A stretch of DNA of 64,000 nt from Bacteroidales bacterium. Lineage in GTDB: Bacteria > Bacteroidota > Bacteroidia > Bacteroidales > Marinilabiliaceae. Below, in pieces: positions 8,842 through 16,729 of this stretch. Location: the NCBI GenBank assembly GCA_017960905.1, contig JAGCYH010000010.1, positions 47,650 through 111,649 on the forward strand, given 5' to 3'. The position numbers were made by a program, and so were the translations under genes. Within the stretch, counting starts at the first letter, position 1. Each line of letters begins with the position of its first letter. The notes under the pieces were generated by a model that had not been told where the DNA came from, did not search any database, and saw only the letters and a list, made by a program, of their open reading frames with translations.

Positions 8842-10700
8842 AATTGAAAACTGTTAAAACGTGAGTCGATATCTGGAACTGACAAAATGACGAAAATATT
8901 CTTGCCCGATGGCGTTACCGATGGCGCCTTGCACGCCACAAGTTTTTGATAAAGCACTGCCATCTCGTTCTTATTCAGTGCTTTGCCGTACGGCAAAGCC
9001 CCTTTTTTTGCGACGGTTTGCGTAACGTACTCCATCACGTTGTCCGAGATGTTTATTTCGCCGTTGCGCGAGTCGTAAACAATGGCCTCGAGCAGTCCCG
9101 ATGCGTCGGCAGCGTCGATGTTGGCGGGCACAGCATTGATGGCCATCTGCCCCGACTCTTCATCGTATTGAAGGTCGAATCCCACGCGGCGCAGCTCGGT
9201 ATCGAGCTCGCTGATGATGCAGGCGTCTTCGACGTTCATGGCCATGTATTCGGGAAAAAGCAATTGTTGCGAAGCAACATTGCCTATCGTTAGTGTTGAA
9301 CTAATAAGCTCATACTGAATGCGTTCGTAGGCGCGGTGCTGGTCTATCAGCATCAATCCCTGCTCGGTAACCACGGCAACATATTTGTTGCCTATCTGGA
9401 AGAAGTTTTCGGGCTGTTGCGACAAATCGGGGAAACTGTCGAAAGGCAGTTTGTCCATTTGCGACGGAATGATGCCGCTGTCGGCCGGGTTGTCGGTGTT
9501 GGCCGAGCTTTTGTACAGATTCTCCCAGCCTTGCACGTTCTGCCTTGGCTGATAAGGATTTCGGCTATAGCCGAAATCAGACTGTATCTGCTCCGTCTCG
9601 CGTTTGAACGGATTGTAAATCTCCGATTCGTTTTTGTAGACGCTAACGCCGGGGATATAAGGCGGAATCTCTACCGGATTGGTCTCCGAGAAATCAATCG
9701 ACGGCGTGATGTTGCATCGTCCCAAACACTCTCTTACACTGACGTTTATGAGTTGCCAAACACCGGCGTCGTTGTCGAATTTTATTTCGGTTTTTTGCGG
9801 ATGCACATTCACGTCGATGCACTGCGGGTCTACATTTATATATATGAAATATGCCGGCGAGAGTTCGCTCGGTATGATGTTCTTGTAGGCGTCGGTTACG
9901 GCTTTGTGAAAATACGCGCTTTTCATAAAGCGCTCATTCACAAAGAAATATTGGTCGCTACCGGTCTTTTTTGCGGTTTGTGGCGAACCGATGAATCCTT
10001 TTATCGACGCCACCGATGTCTCCACCTCTATTGGCAGCAGTTCTTGCGACAGAGTGCGCCCCACAACTTGTGCCACGCGCTGTTTCATGTTGCCTGCCGG
10101 CAGCGTGTAAATTGGCGTCCCGTTGCTTGTGAGGCTGAATGTAACGTCGGTGTGAGCCAGTGCCACACGCAGAAATTCCGATGTTACATGCCGCATTTCT
10201 GCGGCATCGGATTTGAGGAAACGGCGGCGCGCAGGTATGTTGAAAAAGAGGTTTTTAACCATGAAACGGCTGCCGACAGCTGTCGCTATCGGTTCCTGAT
10301 TTGTTATTTGCGAGGCCGAAATCTCTATGTGTACACCGAGTTCGTCTTCGGTGCGGCGTGTGAAGAGTTCTACTTGCGCCACTGCGGCGATAGAGGCGAG
10401 GGCCTCGCCTCTAAAGCCCATTGTATGAAGCGAATACAGGTCTTTTGCATCTGAAATTTTCGATGTGGCGTGCCGTTCGAATGCCAGACGGGCGTCGGTC
10501 TCCGACATACCGCAGCCGTCGTCGACAATCTGTATCAGAGTGCGCCCGGCATCGGTAATGAGCACCTTTACCACCGACGCGCCAGCGTCGATGGCGTTCT
10601 CCATCATCTCTTTGATAACCGACGCGGGGCGTTGTATCACCTCGCCTGCGGCTATCTGATTGGCCACCGAATCGGGTAATAGATGTATTACGTTCGCCAT
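8838..10700 (-). CDS. mutL: DNA mismatch repair protein MutL
   Basis: 620 residues. The N-terminal GHKL ATPase has ENAIDAGA, DDGCGM and GFRGEAL, followed by the S5-like fold (SDQYFFVNERFM, DVNVHPQKTEI). A poorly conserved linker spans about 335-425, and the C-terminal dimerisation domain has DQHRAYERIQYE at 453-464. That matches the DQHAx2Ex4E endonuclease motif except Arg for Ala, so a nicking endonuclease is likely; the distal Cys/His motifs are less clear. MutL couples mismatch recognition by MutS to strand cleavage. It heads a tight cluster with the two rhomboids and the phosphatase. Inverted repeats lie at 8980, 9557 and 10391, with shorter ones at 9260 and 10188. Confidence 0.97.
   Translation of the reverse strand: MANVIHLLPDSVANQIAAGEVIQRPASVIKEMMENAIDAGASVVKVLITDAGRTLIQIVDDGCGMSETDARLAFERHATSKISDAKDLYSLHTMGFRGEALASIAAVAQVELFTRRTEDELGVHIEISASQITNQEPIATAVGSRFMVKNLFFNIPARRRFLKSDAAEMRHVTSEFLRVALAHTDVTFSLTSNGTPIYTLPAGNMKQRVAQVVGRTLSQELLPIEVETSVASIKGFIGSPQTAKKTGSDQYFFVNERFMKSAYFHKAVTDAYKNIIPSELSPAYFIYINVDPQCIDVNVHPQKTEIKFDNDAGVWQLINVSVRECLGRCNITPSIDFSETNPVEIPPYIPGVSVYKNESEIYNPFKRETEQIQSDFGYSRNPYQPRQNVQGWENLYKSSANTDNPADSGIIPSQMDKLPFDSFPDLSQQPENFFQIGNKYVAVVTEQGLMLIDQHRAYERIQYELISSTLTIGNVASQQLLFPEYMAMNVEDACIISELDTELRRVGFDLQYDEESGQMAINAVPANIDAADASGLLEAIVYDSRNGEINISDNVMEYVTQTVAKKGALPYGKALNKNEMAVLYQKLVACKAPSVTPSGKNIFVILSVPDIDSRFNSFQL
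8980..8999. repeat. 20-bp perfect palindrome in mutL
   Basis: Half-site GCTTTGCCGT followed directly by its reverse complement; lies in the part encoding the C-terminal domain. Confidence 0.86.
9557..9578. repeat. 22-bp perfect palindrome in mutL
   Basis: Half-site GATTTCGGCTA followed directly by its reverse complement; lies in the part encoding the variable linker. Confidence 0.87.
10391..10413. repeat. Intragenic inverted repeat in mutL
   Basis: 11-bp stem TAGAGGCGAGG with a single central base, encoding the conserved GFRGEALAS region of the ATPase. The conserved protein motif shows the repeat is not a foreign insertion. Confidence 0.87.
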
Positions 10701-10703
10701 CGT

Positions 10704-11027
10704 TTACGAGAATAACAGATTGCGGAAGGCTGGCGATTTGTAGAACAGGTAGTAGAGCAAAAAGCAGAGTATTCCGACAAACACGAGGACGAAGATGCGC
10801 GACTGACGGCGACTTTTCGACATTTTCTGCGAAAATGCGTCGTGGCGGGCTTTCATGCCCGAGTTGCGTATTATCGACCCTGGCTGGTAGTTTTCGCCCT
10901 GTACGTCGTCGTCGGCCAAACCGAGCTCACGGCGCCGCTGCTCGCGGCGCTCTTTCTCAGGGTCGTAAAACCTTGGTTTGTAGTCGAATACTCTATGTTT
11001 TGGTACTTTGAAAAATGCAAATCCCAT
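10704..11027 (-). CDS. Small single-pass membrane protein of unknown function
   Basis: 107 residues: a charged, Arg/Glu-rich N-terminal part (residues 1-80, including DPEKERREQRRREL) and one transmembrane helix at about 82-99 near the C-terminus. The N-terminus would be cytoplasmic and the protein tail-anchored. I do not recognise a named family. It lies 3 nt before mutL, so it probably belongs to the same transcript. Confidence 0.7.
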   Translation of the reverse strand: MGFAFFKVPKHRVFDYKPRFYDPEKERREQRRRELGLADDDVQGENYQPGSIIRNSGMKARHDAFSQKMSKSRRQSRIFVLVFVGILCFLLYYLFYKSPAFRNLLFS

Positions 11028-11045
11028 TCTTTATCCGGTTAAATG

Positions 11046-11345
11046 TTAATATTCAAAATCGTTGCATGCTCTCACGTCGAGCATAGCGCGAATGCGCTTG
11101 CCGACTGCGAGGTGGTCGGGGTGGTTGGCATATACGTCGAGCCCTTTGAGGTCGTCGAACGTGGCCACCAGAGCAAGGTCGAACTTCTCGCTCGAGTTGC
11201 AGTTGATGCCTACCTCCATGCTGCGCAGTGTAGGTACTATATTTATCAGATTTTCAAGACCTTGCTTGATTTCTGCCAGTTCGTTTTTCTTGTGCGCTGC
11301 CTCTATGTCGTCGCGCATTTTGAATAATACTATATGTTTTATCAT
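11046..11345 (-). CDS. Dabb (stress-responsive A/B barrel) domain protein
   Basis: 99 residues from the preferred start MIKHIVLFKM. An in-frame ATG 24 nt upstream at 11369 is possible but precedes the conserved first strand. The KHIVLFK beginning, the central amphipathic helix (AEIKQGLENLINIVPTLRSMEVGIN) and the DLALVATFDDLKGLDVYANHPDHL segment with the YxxHPxH motif are typical of the dimeric ferredoxin-like Dabb fold. The biochemical role in bacteria is generally not established. It is the fourth gene of the pssA-to-phosphatase run. Confidence 0.88.
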   Translation of the reverse strand: MIKHIVLFKMRDDIEAAHKKNELAEIKQGLENLINIVPTLRSMEVGINCNSSEKFDLALVATFDDLKGLDVYANHPDHLAVGKRIRAMLDVRACNDFEY

Positions 11346-11373
11346 CTTGTTTAATTTATTGTTTTTCAATTGT

Positions 11374-13080
11374 TTAATCTACTGCCTCGTCGAGTATTTC
11401 GCTCACGTTGACAATTCTGTTGCCTAAGTTTTCGCACTCTTGTATCAAATCCATGAAAAAGACGCTCTGCTCGTACGAATACTGTTCGAGTTTTATGTTG
11501 TCGAAATTCTCGGCTTTCACTTGGTCGCGGTATCTGTTTATCTGTGTTTCAATCTCTTGCGCTTTGACTACATCGGCAGAGAAGTCGAGTTTGTCAAGGT
11601 TCTCGAGCATTGTGTTCAGTGCTTCATCGACCATGTTGAACATGAATGCGATCTTGTCGGACATTTTCTTCGTCACGCGGATTTTCTGCTCGTGCATCTT
11701 GTTGATGAGGCGCGCCATGGTGAAGTTGCAGTCGCCGATACTCTCAAGCTCGCCAACGATTTTAATCATCGACTTAGAGCGGCGGCGGCCCGAGTCGCTC
11801 ATGCGAGCCTGGTTCACCTTGGTCAGATAGTTGGCTATCTCGTATTCCACATCGTCGCTTATCTTCTCGTAACTCTCTATCTTACTGTACAATTTGCCGA
11901 ATTTCGATTCCGACATGTCGGAATCGAATTCCAGTTCGCGAACGAAGCTGAACATCTTCTGCGTGTGCTTGGCGAAAAAAGATATCTCTTTTTTCGCCTG
12001 AATAAGAGACAGTTCCGAGGTTGACATAAGACCTGTTGAGATATATTTCAGGTGGAATTCCTCCTCTTCGTTTTTCTTTCCGCGTTTGAAATGCATCACT
12101 ATTCGCTCAATCATCGATGTGAAGCTGATGAAGATGACAGTGTTGATGAGGTTGAACGAGGTGTGAAGCGTTGCGAGGGCTATTGGTACGGCATATCCGT
12201 CGTCGTAAGGCGACGTGTCGAGCATTGCCACTGTGAGCGTATCGACCAGATGCAGAAACGGTTTGAACAGTATGACTGCTATCACCGCGCCTGTGGCGTT
12301 GAACAGGAAGTGGACGAAGGCTGCTCGTTTGGCCGAAATGTTACCCACTTGGGCGGCTATGTTGGCCGTTACGGTGGTACCGATGTTTTCGCCCAAAATC
12401 ATCGCCGCGCCTATCTCAAACGGTATCCATTTGTGCATGCAAAGCACTATGGTAAAGGCCATTGTGGCGCTCGACGATTGCACCAATATCGTTATTGCCG
12501 TGCCTATCGCAAGGAATATGATTATTGAGAGCGTGCCGAGCTGGCAGTAGTCGTTGACAAATTCGGCCAACGATGGCAGCGATGTGGCGTATGGCATCGT
12601 GATGCGCAGAAAGTGTATTCCCATGAATATCAGCGAGAAACCCAGTATTGCCTCGCCCCATGAGTGGCGTTTGTTGACTTTAGAAAAGACGAACGGCATT
12701 GCCACGCCTATCATTGGCAGCACGAGGAACCAGACGTCGACGTTGAATCCGAAAAACGCTATTATCCAGCCGGTTATGGTGGTTCCGATGTTGGCGCCCA
12801 TTATCATGCCTATTGATTCGCCCAGCGTTATTATGCCGGCGTTGACGGCACTCACAAGCATCACTATCGTTGCACTCGACGACTGTACTATCATCGTTAC
12901 CACTACGCCCATCAGCATGCCGACGATGCGGTTCGACCTGATGACGGCCAGAATGCTCTTCATGCGCGAGCCGGCTATCTTGAGCAGAGCCTCGCTCATC
13001 ATCTTCATGCCGTAGAGGAAGATGGCTAACGAGCCCAGCCATTCTAATATTTCAAGTACAACGTTTTCCATAAGCTTCAA
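11374..13080 (-). CDS. Na/Pi cotransporter family protein with PhoU-like C-terminal domain
   Basis: 568 residues. Residues 10-315 are membrane-embedded and contain the duplicated QSSSAT motif (IVQSSSATIVMLVSA, and again LVQSSSATMAFTIVL), the signature of the NptA/YjbB type II Na/phosphate transporters. From about 345 to the end the protein is helical and charged, matching the PhoU-like domain. The probable role is Na+-coupled phosphate movement across the inner membrane. Alternative starts are M1 and M4. Two long inverted repeats (11903-11928, 11971-11998) lie 43 bp apart in the PhoU-like part. Confidence 0.93.
   Translation of the reverse strand: MKLMENVVLEILEWLGSLAIFLYGMKMMSEALLKIAGSRMKSILAVIRSNRIVGMLMGVVVTMIVQSSSATIVMLVSAVNAGIITLGESIGMIMGANIGTTITGWIIAFFGFNVDVWFLVLPMIGVAMPFVFSKVNKRHSWGEAILGFSLIFMGIHFLRITMPYATSLPSLAEFVNDYCQLGTLSIIIFLAIGTAITILVQSSSATMAFTIVLCMHKWIPFEIGAAMILGENIGTTVTANIAAQVGNISAKRAAFVHFLFNATGAVIAVILFKPFLHLVDTLTVAMLDTSPYDDGYAVPIALATLHTSFNLINTVIFISFTSMIERIVMHFKRGKKNEEEEFHLKYISTGLMSTSELSLIQAKKEISFFAKHTQKMFSFVRELEFDSDMSESKFGKLYSKIESYEKISDDVEYEIANYLTKVNQARMSDSGRRRSKSMIKIVGELESIGDCNFTMARLINKMHEQKIRVTKKMSDKIAFMFNMVDEALNTMLENLDKLDFSADVVKAQEIETQINRYRDQVKAENFDNIKLEQYSYEQSVFFMDLIQECENLGNRIVNVSEILDEAVD
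11903..11928. repeat. 26-bp perfect palindrome in the Na/Pi transporter gene
   Basis: Half-site TTCGATTCCGACA followed directly by its reverse complement: a 13-bp stem in coding sequence. Confidence 0.88.
11971..11998. repeat. Intragenic inverted repeat in the Na/Pi transporter gene
   Basis: Perfect 12-bp stem GGCGAAAAAAGA with loop TATC, 43 bp from the 26-bp palindrome. Confidence 0.88.
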
Positions 13081-13084
13081 TTTT

Positions 13085-15757
13085 TCATTTCAAAAAACAA
13101 TTCAATTCACCGTCTTTGCCTATCGTAACAACTTTCTCGACCTTGTCGGTTGTTGTTACAACTATCTGGCTTTGAGCGGGTACGGGGAATCCGTCAATCA
13201 GTTTAGCCTTCTCATCGTAGAGGTAACCGAGGCCGTCGTCTTTGTCCCAGACGGCAATGTTGCCGGCCGGCGTCAGTTCGACGCCGGCAACCGACGAGAG
13301 CGAGATTTTCTCCGATATGCAAGTCTTTCCGTCGGCATCGACAATTGTTATGTTGTCGGGTGCGACGATTGCAAATTTCTCTGTATTAAGCAGTTTTACC
13401 ATGTAGCTTTGTTGCCCGTCGCTGTTGGGCAGTGCCACTTTGCGCACATCGCCAGTGGCGATGTTGGCTATTGCGAATGTGGCGTCGGCAGTGAGCATGA
13501 CGAATGCCGCACCGTCGGTGTCGGCCTTCGTCAGATATACGTTGCTGCGCGCGTTGGGCGCGAGCGGCGGCAGTTTTACACGTTCGTTGCCGCGGCGGTC
13601 AGTTATGTAGCAGCGGTACTCGTCGCACACGACGAGGTAGTCCTTTTCTTTTGATTCATAGTGCAATAGGTTGCGTGTTACGATGCCTTCCGTCGGCGGC
13701 ATCTCCCAACCCTGTATGCGCTGTCCCTCGCGGTCGAAGAGGCAGATGTTCTTGTCGTCGCACGCCACAAACAGACGGAAATCCTTCGGATTCCCGTAGT
13801 CGATGTATGTTACGCCGCTCACCGCATTGTTGGGCAGGCGCACGGGGAAGCACGCTGTGTTGTTGCCGTTGCGGTCGATGAGGTAGATGTGGTCGCGCGT
13901 GCAGAACAGGTACTGCAACTTACGGTTGTTGTAGTAATCTATCTGCGTTACATCGCCAATTATCTCACTGTCAACGTTATGCGACCACAAATCAAGTCCT
14001 TGCGGACTTATCAGATGCACTTTGTTGGCGGCGTCCTGCACGAAGTACTCTATCTCTTGCGTGTTATGGTTTACTACGGCATACGGACGTCCAATTATCT
14101 TTGTATCAAGGCGTTTCTGCCAAGCCGTGGGCGGCATTTGTATCCGCGTCGGCTCATAGTAGACGCTCATGGTCAGATAGGGCAGACCAGTGAGCGACGA
14201 GATTTGCATTCCGAAACCGTAGAAATTGCCCAATGACCGCATTTTGTCGTCGGACAAGTCCGACGACGAGTATTTTCGCGCTAAATTGCTTATAATGTTG
14301 CTTTTACAGAAGTAAAACATCACGTTGTCGTCGGGGAATGAGGCTCTGAAGTTGCGGAAGTCGGCGTCTTTGCCGAATGTGCGGTTGAGCATCGTCTCGT
14401 ACAATGTTTGGCGGATAAGCTCTATCGTGTTGGCTATCAGTATTGTATTCTCGTAGCGCAAATAATATTTGCGCGGAACCGACGGCAACAGATAATCGAG
14501 GAAAAACAGATTGTCATCATCGTTAAATGCCTCATACACAGGTATATTTACATTCTTGGTCGGAGTCAGCTCGTCGCATTGGCGCGGCGTCTCTATCTTG
14601 TGCAGCGCGCCAATCACAGCGTTGAGAGAAGCCTGCGCCAACGTTCCGTTGGCGGCTTCGATTATCAGACAGGACTTTTCGCTGTCGGTGAGGCTGTCGC
14701 CCACCGAAAAGAGCGCTATGTCGGCCGCGAAGAGCTCAGCAAGTTGCCCTTCGATGTCGGTGCCGGTTTCGGCAAGCTGTTGCTGCTGACGTTGCCGATA
14801 TTCATCGGCAATACCTTTAATGCTCAGATAATCAGCAAATTCTGCATTCGCTAATCCTCTTTTCCCAGCAGCATAGCTCAAGAAAATATTCGCCTGCGCC
14901 GGTATGTAATTGTCGATTTTGAATTCGCCCGACTTCTGCTGCACTATGCTGTTGACGAGTGTCGCCTTGTCCGATGTCAGGAAACCGTTGGCTATTATGC
15001 TGTTGTTCTCGCATTCAAAGTCGAGCTCCGCCCAGCTGCCGTGCGCTGTCAGCCCTTCGATAGGTAGGCCGGGCACCGTAATGCTGTCGAGCGCGCCGAG
15101 ATTGACAAACGTGGCGAAAGGCACTGTGGCAGAGGCTGTTCGCGACAAAGTCGCGAAACAGATGTCGTCGGTGAGTGCGCCGCTTCTATTTTGCTCTATC
15201 TGACTGAGCAACAGTGGATTATCCGACAGGAACAGACAACCGCCTGTGTTTGTCAGATAGCCTTGGCGGCCTTTCGTTATCTCGAACGAAAGCACTCCCA
15301 CACCGTCGGCTGTGGTGTCTTTAGCATGGTATAACTCGTTGTCGGATATTGAGTTGCGTATGTTGTAGCCCTCGAGGTAGTTGTTGAGGGCGAATGTCAG
15401 CATTATGGCGTTCGTCTTCGTCGAACCGCCTACTGCGTGAAACGAGATGTAAATTTCGCGTTCGCGCAATGCCGGACTTTGTATCTCGCTGTTTTTTAGC
15501 AGATTATCGACCAACGCAAGCGTTGTGTCGATAATGTCGGAATAACCCAGATTGCGCAGGTCGGCGCTGTACTTCGTTGCATCTATTTGCGATATGTAAT
15601 TGTCTATGCCATTGATTTTTACCACGGCCACCGACGACAACGGAATATAATTTACGGGGTTGTTGTTCTCGTATTTCCGATTGACGTGAAGCCAAGCTAT
15701 TATGGCTCCCACTATCGCCAACACCAACAGAATACCTATTATATACCGTTTTTTCAT
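13085..15757 (-). CDS. Large membrane-anchored protein with C-terminal beta-propeller-like region, unknown function
   Basis: 890 residues. One N-terminal transmembrane helix (about 5-24) follows Lys-Lys-Arg, so the bulk is periplasmic. Residues 30-560 show no motif I can name. From about 565 the sequence becomes a series of short units such as EYFVQDAANKVHLISPQGLDLW, YLFCTRDHIYLIDRNG and FVACDDKNICLFDREG, typical of WD40/PQQ-like propeller blades. It lies 4 nt upstream of the Na/Pi transporter and 4 nt downstream of pssA. Inverted repeats occur at 13266, 14246, 14456 and 15139. Confidence 0.72.
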   Translation of the reverse strand: MKKRYIIGILLVLAIVGAIIAWLHVNRKYENNNPVNYIPLSSVAVVKINGIDNYISQIDATKYSADLRNLGYSDIIDTTLALVDNLLKNSEIQSPALREREIYISFHAVGGSTKTNAIMLTFALNNYLEGYNIRNSISDNELYHAKDTTADGVGVLSFEITKGRQGYLTNTGGCLFLSDNPLLLSQIEQNRSGALTDDICFATLSRTASATVPFATFVNLGALDSITVPGLPIEGLTAHGSWAELDFECENNSIIANGFLTSDKATLVNSIVQQKSGEFKIDNYIPAQANIFLSYAAGKRGLANAEFADYLSIKGIADEYRQRQQQQLAETGTDIEGQLAELFAADIALFSVGDSLTDSEKSCLIIEAANGTLAQASLNAVIGALHKIETPRQCDELTPTKNVNIPVYEAFNDDDNLFFLDYLLPSVPRKYYLRYENTILIANTIELIRQTLYETMLNRTFGKDADFRNFRASFPDDNVMFYFCKSNIISNLARKYSSSDLSDDKMRSLGNFYGFGMQISSLTGLPYLTMSVYYEPTRIQMPPTAWQKRLDTKIIGRPYAVVNHNTQEIEYFVQDAANKVHLISPQGLDLWSHNVDSEIIGDVTQIDYYNNRKLQYLFCTRDHIYLIDRNGNNTACFPVRLPNNAVSGVTYIDYGNPKDFRLFVACDDKNICLFDREGQRIQGWEMPPTEGIVTRNLLHYESKEKDYLVVCDEYRCYITDRRGNERVKLPPLAPNARSNVYLTKADTDGAAFVMLTADATFAIANIATGDVRKVALPNSDGQQSYMVKLLNTEKFAIVAPDNITIVDADGKTCISEKISLSSVAGVELTPAGNIAVWDKDDGLGYLYDEKAKLIDGFPVPAQSQIVVTTTDKVEKVVTIGKDGELNCFLK
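14246..14267. repeat. Intragenic inverted repeat in the propeller-protein gene
   Basis: Perfect 10-bp stem GTCGTCGGAC with a 2-nt spacer AA, in coding sequence. Confidence 0.86.
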
Positions 15758-15761
15758 TTTT

Positions 15762-16487
15762 TCAATCGAAAATGTGCTTTATCAGTGAGAAAATAATGTA
15801 CAGAAGTATCGTGAGGGCGATGCCGCCCACACCGAAAATCACCACCGACGCTATCGCTACGGCTAAGAGTATGAATCTCAGTTCGTTACCTTTCCATGTT
15901 AAGTGCTTGATTTTGAGTGAGAACATAGGCACTTCGCTTACAAGCAGCACGCAGAAGATGAATATCGCCATCATCACAATTGATGGGCGCAGCCATGCGG
16001 TGAACCATTCGATGTTGTCGACTATCATCCACATCAGCGAGGCGGTGAAAAGCCCGGTGGCGGTTGTCGTCAGACCGAGAAAATTCTCAGTCTGGCGCGT
16101 GTCGAGGTTGAATTTTGCCAAACGTAGTGCGGCAAAAACAACCAGAATGAACGGAGCCAAAACCCAGAACAGCCCTAAGCCGTTCATGTTGGCGATAGGG
16201 TAGTTGTATTGTCCTACTAATGTGTATTTTACGTAAGTAGAGAACATCGCCGCAGGCGCCAGTCCGAACGAAATCAGGTCGGAGAGCGAGTCGAGCTCGC
16301 GCCCTATTTCGCTGCTCACCTTGAGCAACCGGGCTACCATGCCGTCGAAAAAGTCGAAGAACGCGCCCGCAAATATCAGCAGTGTGGCTGTTTTCAGTTC
16401 GCCGCCAAGGGCGAAGACCGTGGCGAAAACACCGCAAAGCAGGTTCATCGCCGTGATTGAATTGGGTATATTCTTTTTGATGTTCAT
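15762..16487 (-). CDS. pssA: CDP-diacylglycerol--serine O-phosphatidyltransferase
   Basis: 241 residues, an integral membrane enzyme that makes phosphatidylserine from CDP-diacylglycerol and serine, the step before phosphatidylethanolamine. The CDP-alcohol phosphotransferase signature DGx2ARx8Gx3Dx3D is complete (DGMVAR ... G ... D ... D, about residues 48-70). Several hydrophobic helices follow. It is the first gene of the long - strand run, divergent from the his leader. A phosphatidylserine decarboxylase gene is not adjacent. Confidence 0.95.
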   Translation of the reverse strand: MNIKKNIPNSITAMNLLCGVFATVFALGGELKTATLLIFAGAFFDFFDGMVARLLKVSSEIGRELDSLSDLISFGLAPAAMFSTYVKYTLVGQYNYPIANMNGLGLFWVLAPFILVVFAALRLAKFNLDTRQTENFLGLTTTATGLFTASLMWMIVDNIEWFTAWLRPSIVMMAIFIFCVLLVSEVPMFSLKIKHLTWKGNELRFILLAVAIASVVIFGVGGIALTILLYIIFSLIKHIFD

Positions 16488-16535
16488 TTCTAAAAATAAT
16501 AACGTGCGAAAATAATAAAAATGCTGTTAAGTTTG

Positions 16536-16565
16536 TTGTTTTTTGGTGGAAAACAACTAATTTTG
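16536..16565 (+). promoter_or_regulatory. Promoter of the his operon
   Basis: TTG at 16536-16538 and the -7 box TAATTTTG at 16558-16565 are spaced 19 bp, matching the Bacteroidota consensus. Transcription would start near 16570, about 15 nt before the leader ORF. Confidence 0.75.
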
Positions 16566-16584
16566 TCGCGTTAAAACTGAAAAA

Positions 16585-16641
16585 ATGAATAAGCAACTGC
16601 ATCATCACCATCATGTAGCGAACCACCACGGGCGGCTCTGA
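16585..16641 (+). CDS. hisL: Histidine operon leader peptide
   Basis: An 18-codon ORF reading MNKQLHHHHHVANHHGRL. Five consecutive His codons lie at 16600-16614 and two more at 16624-16629, so 7 of 18 residues are His. It begins about 20 nt after the -7 box and ends 25 nt before a strong terminator hairpin that precedes hisG. The position and composition are those of a classical transcription-attenuation leader. Ribosome stalling at His codons when His-tRNA is scarce would let hisGDC be transcribed. The peptide itself probably has no function. Confidence 0.92.
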   Translation: MNKQLHHHHHVANHHGRL

Positions 16642-16680
16642 TGATGTCATGCACTTCAACATCATAAAAGGCTCGCCCGT
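16628..16680 (+). promoter_or_regulatory. His attenuator: antiterminator pairing
   Basis: ACGGGCG at 16628-16634, inside the last leader codons, is exactly complementary to CGCCCGT at 16674-16680, which is the ascending arm and loop of the terminator. The two structures therefore exclude each other. A small hairpin (ATGATGT 16641-16647 with ACATCAT 16659-16665) lies between. A ribosome stalled on the first His run would leave 16628-16634 free, whereas one at the stop codon would cover it. Confidence 0.82.
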
Positions 16681-16697
16681 TGGGGTGAGCCTTTTTT
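16666..16697 (+). terminator. His attenuator terminator
   Basis: The 9-bp stem GGCTCGCCC (16670-16678) pairs with GGGTGAGCC (16683-16691; one G-T) around loop GTTG. A-T pairs flank it and T6 follows at 16692-16697. It lies 32 nt before hisG. Confidence 0.9.
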
Positions 16698-16729
16698 ATT
16701 GATTTGTAATAATTTATAAAAACGATAAT

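Noticed and set aside
16600..16629. CAT/CAC run considered as an artificial His tag
   Set aside because: It sits in a leader ORF with natural promoter, antiterminator and terminator before hisG.
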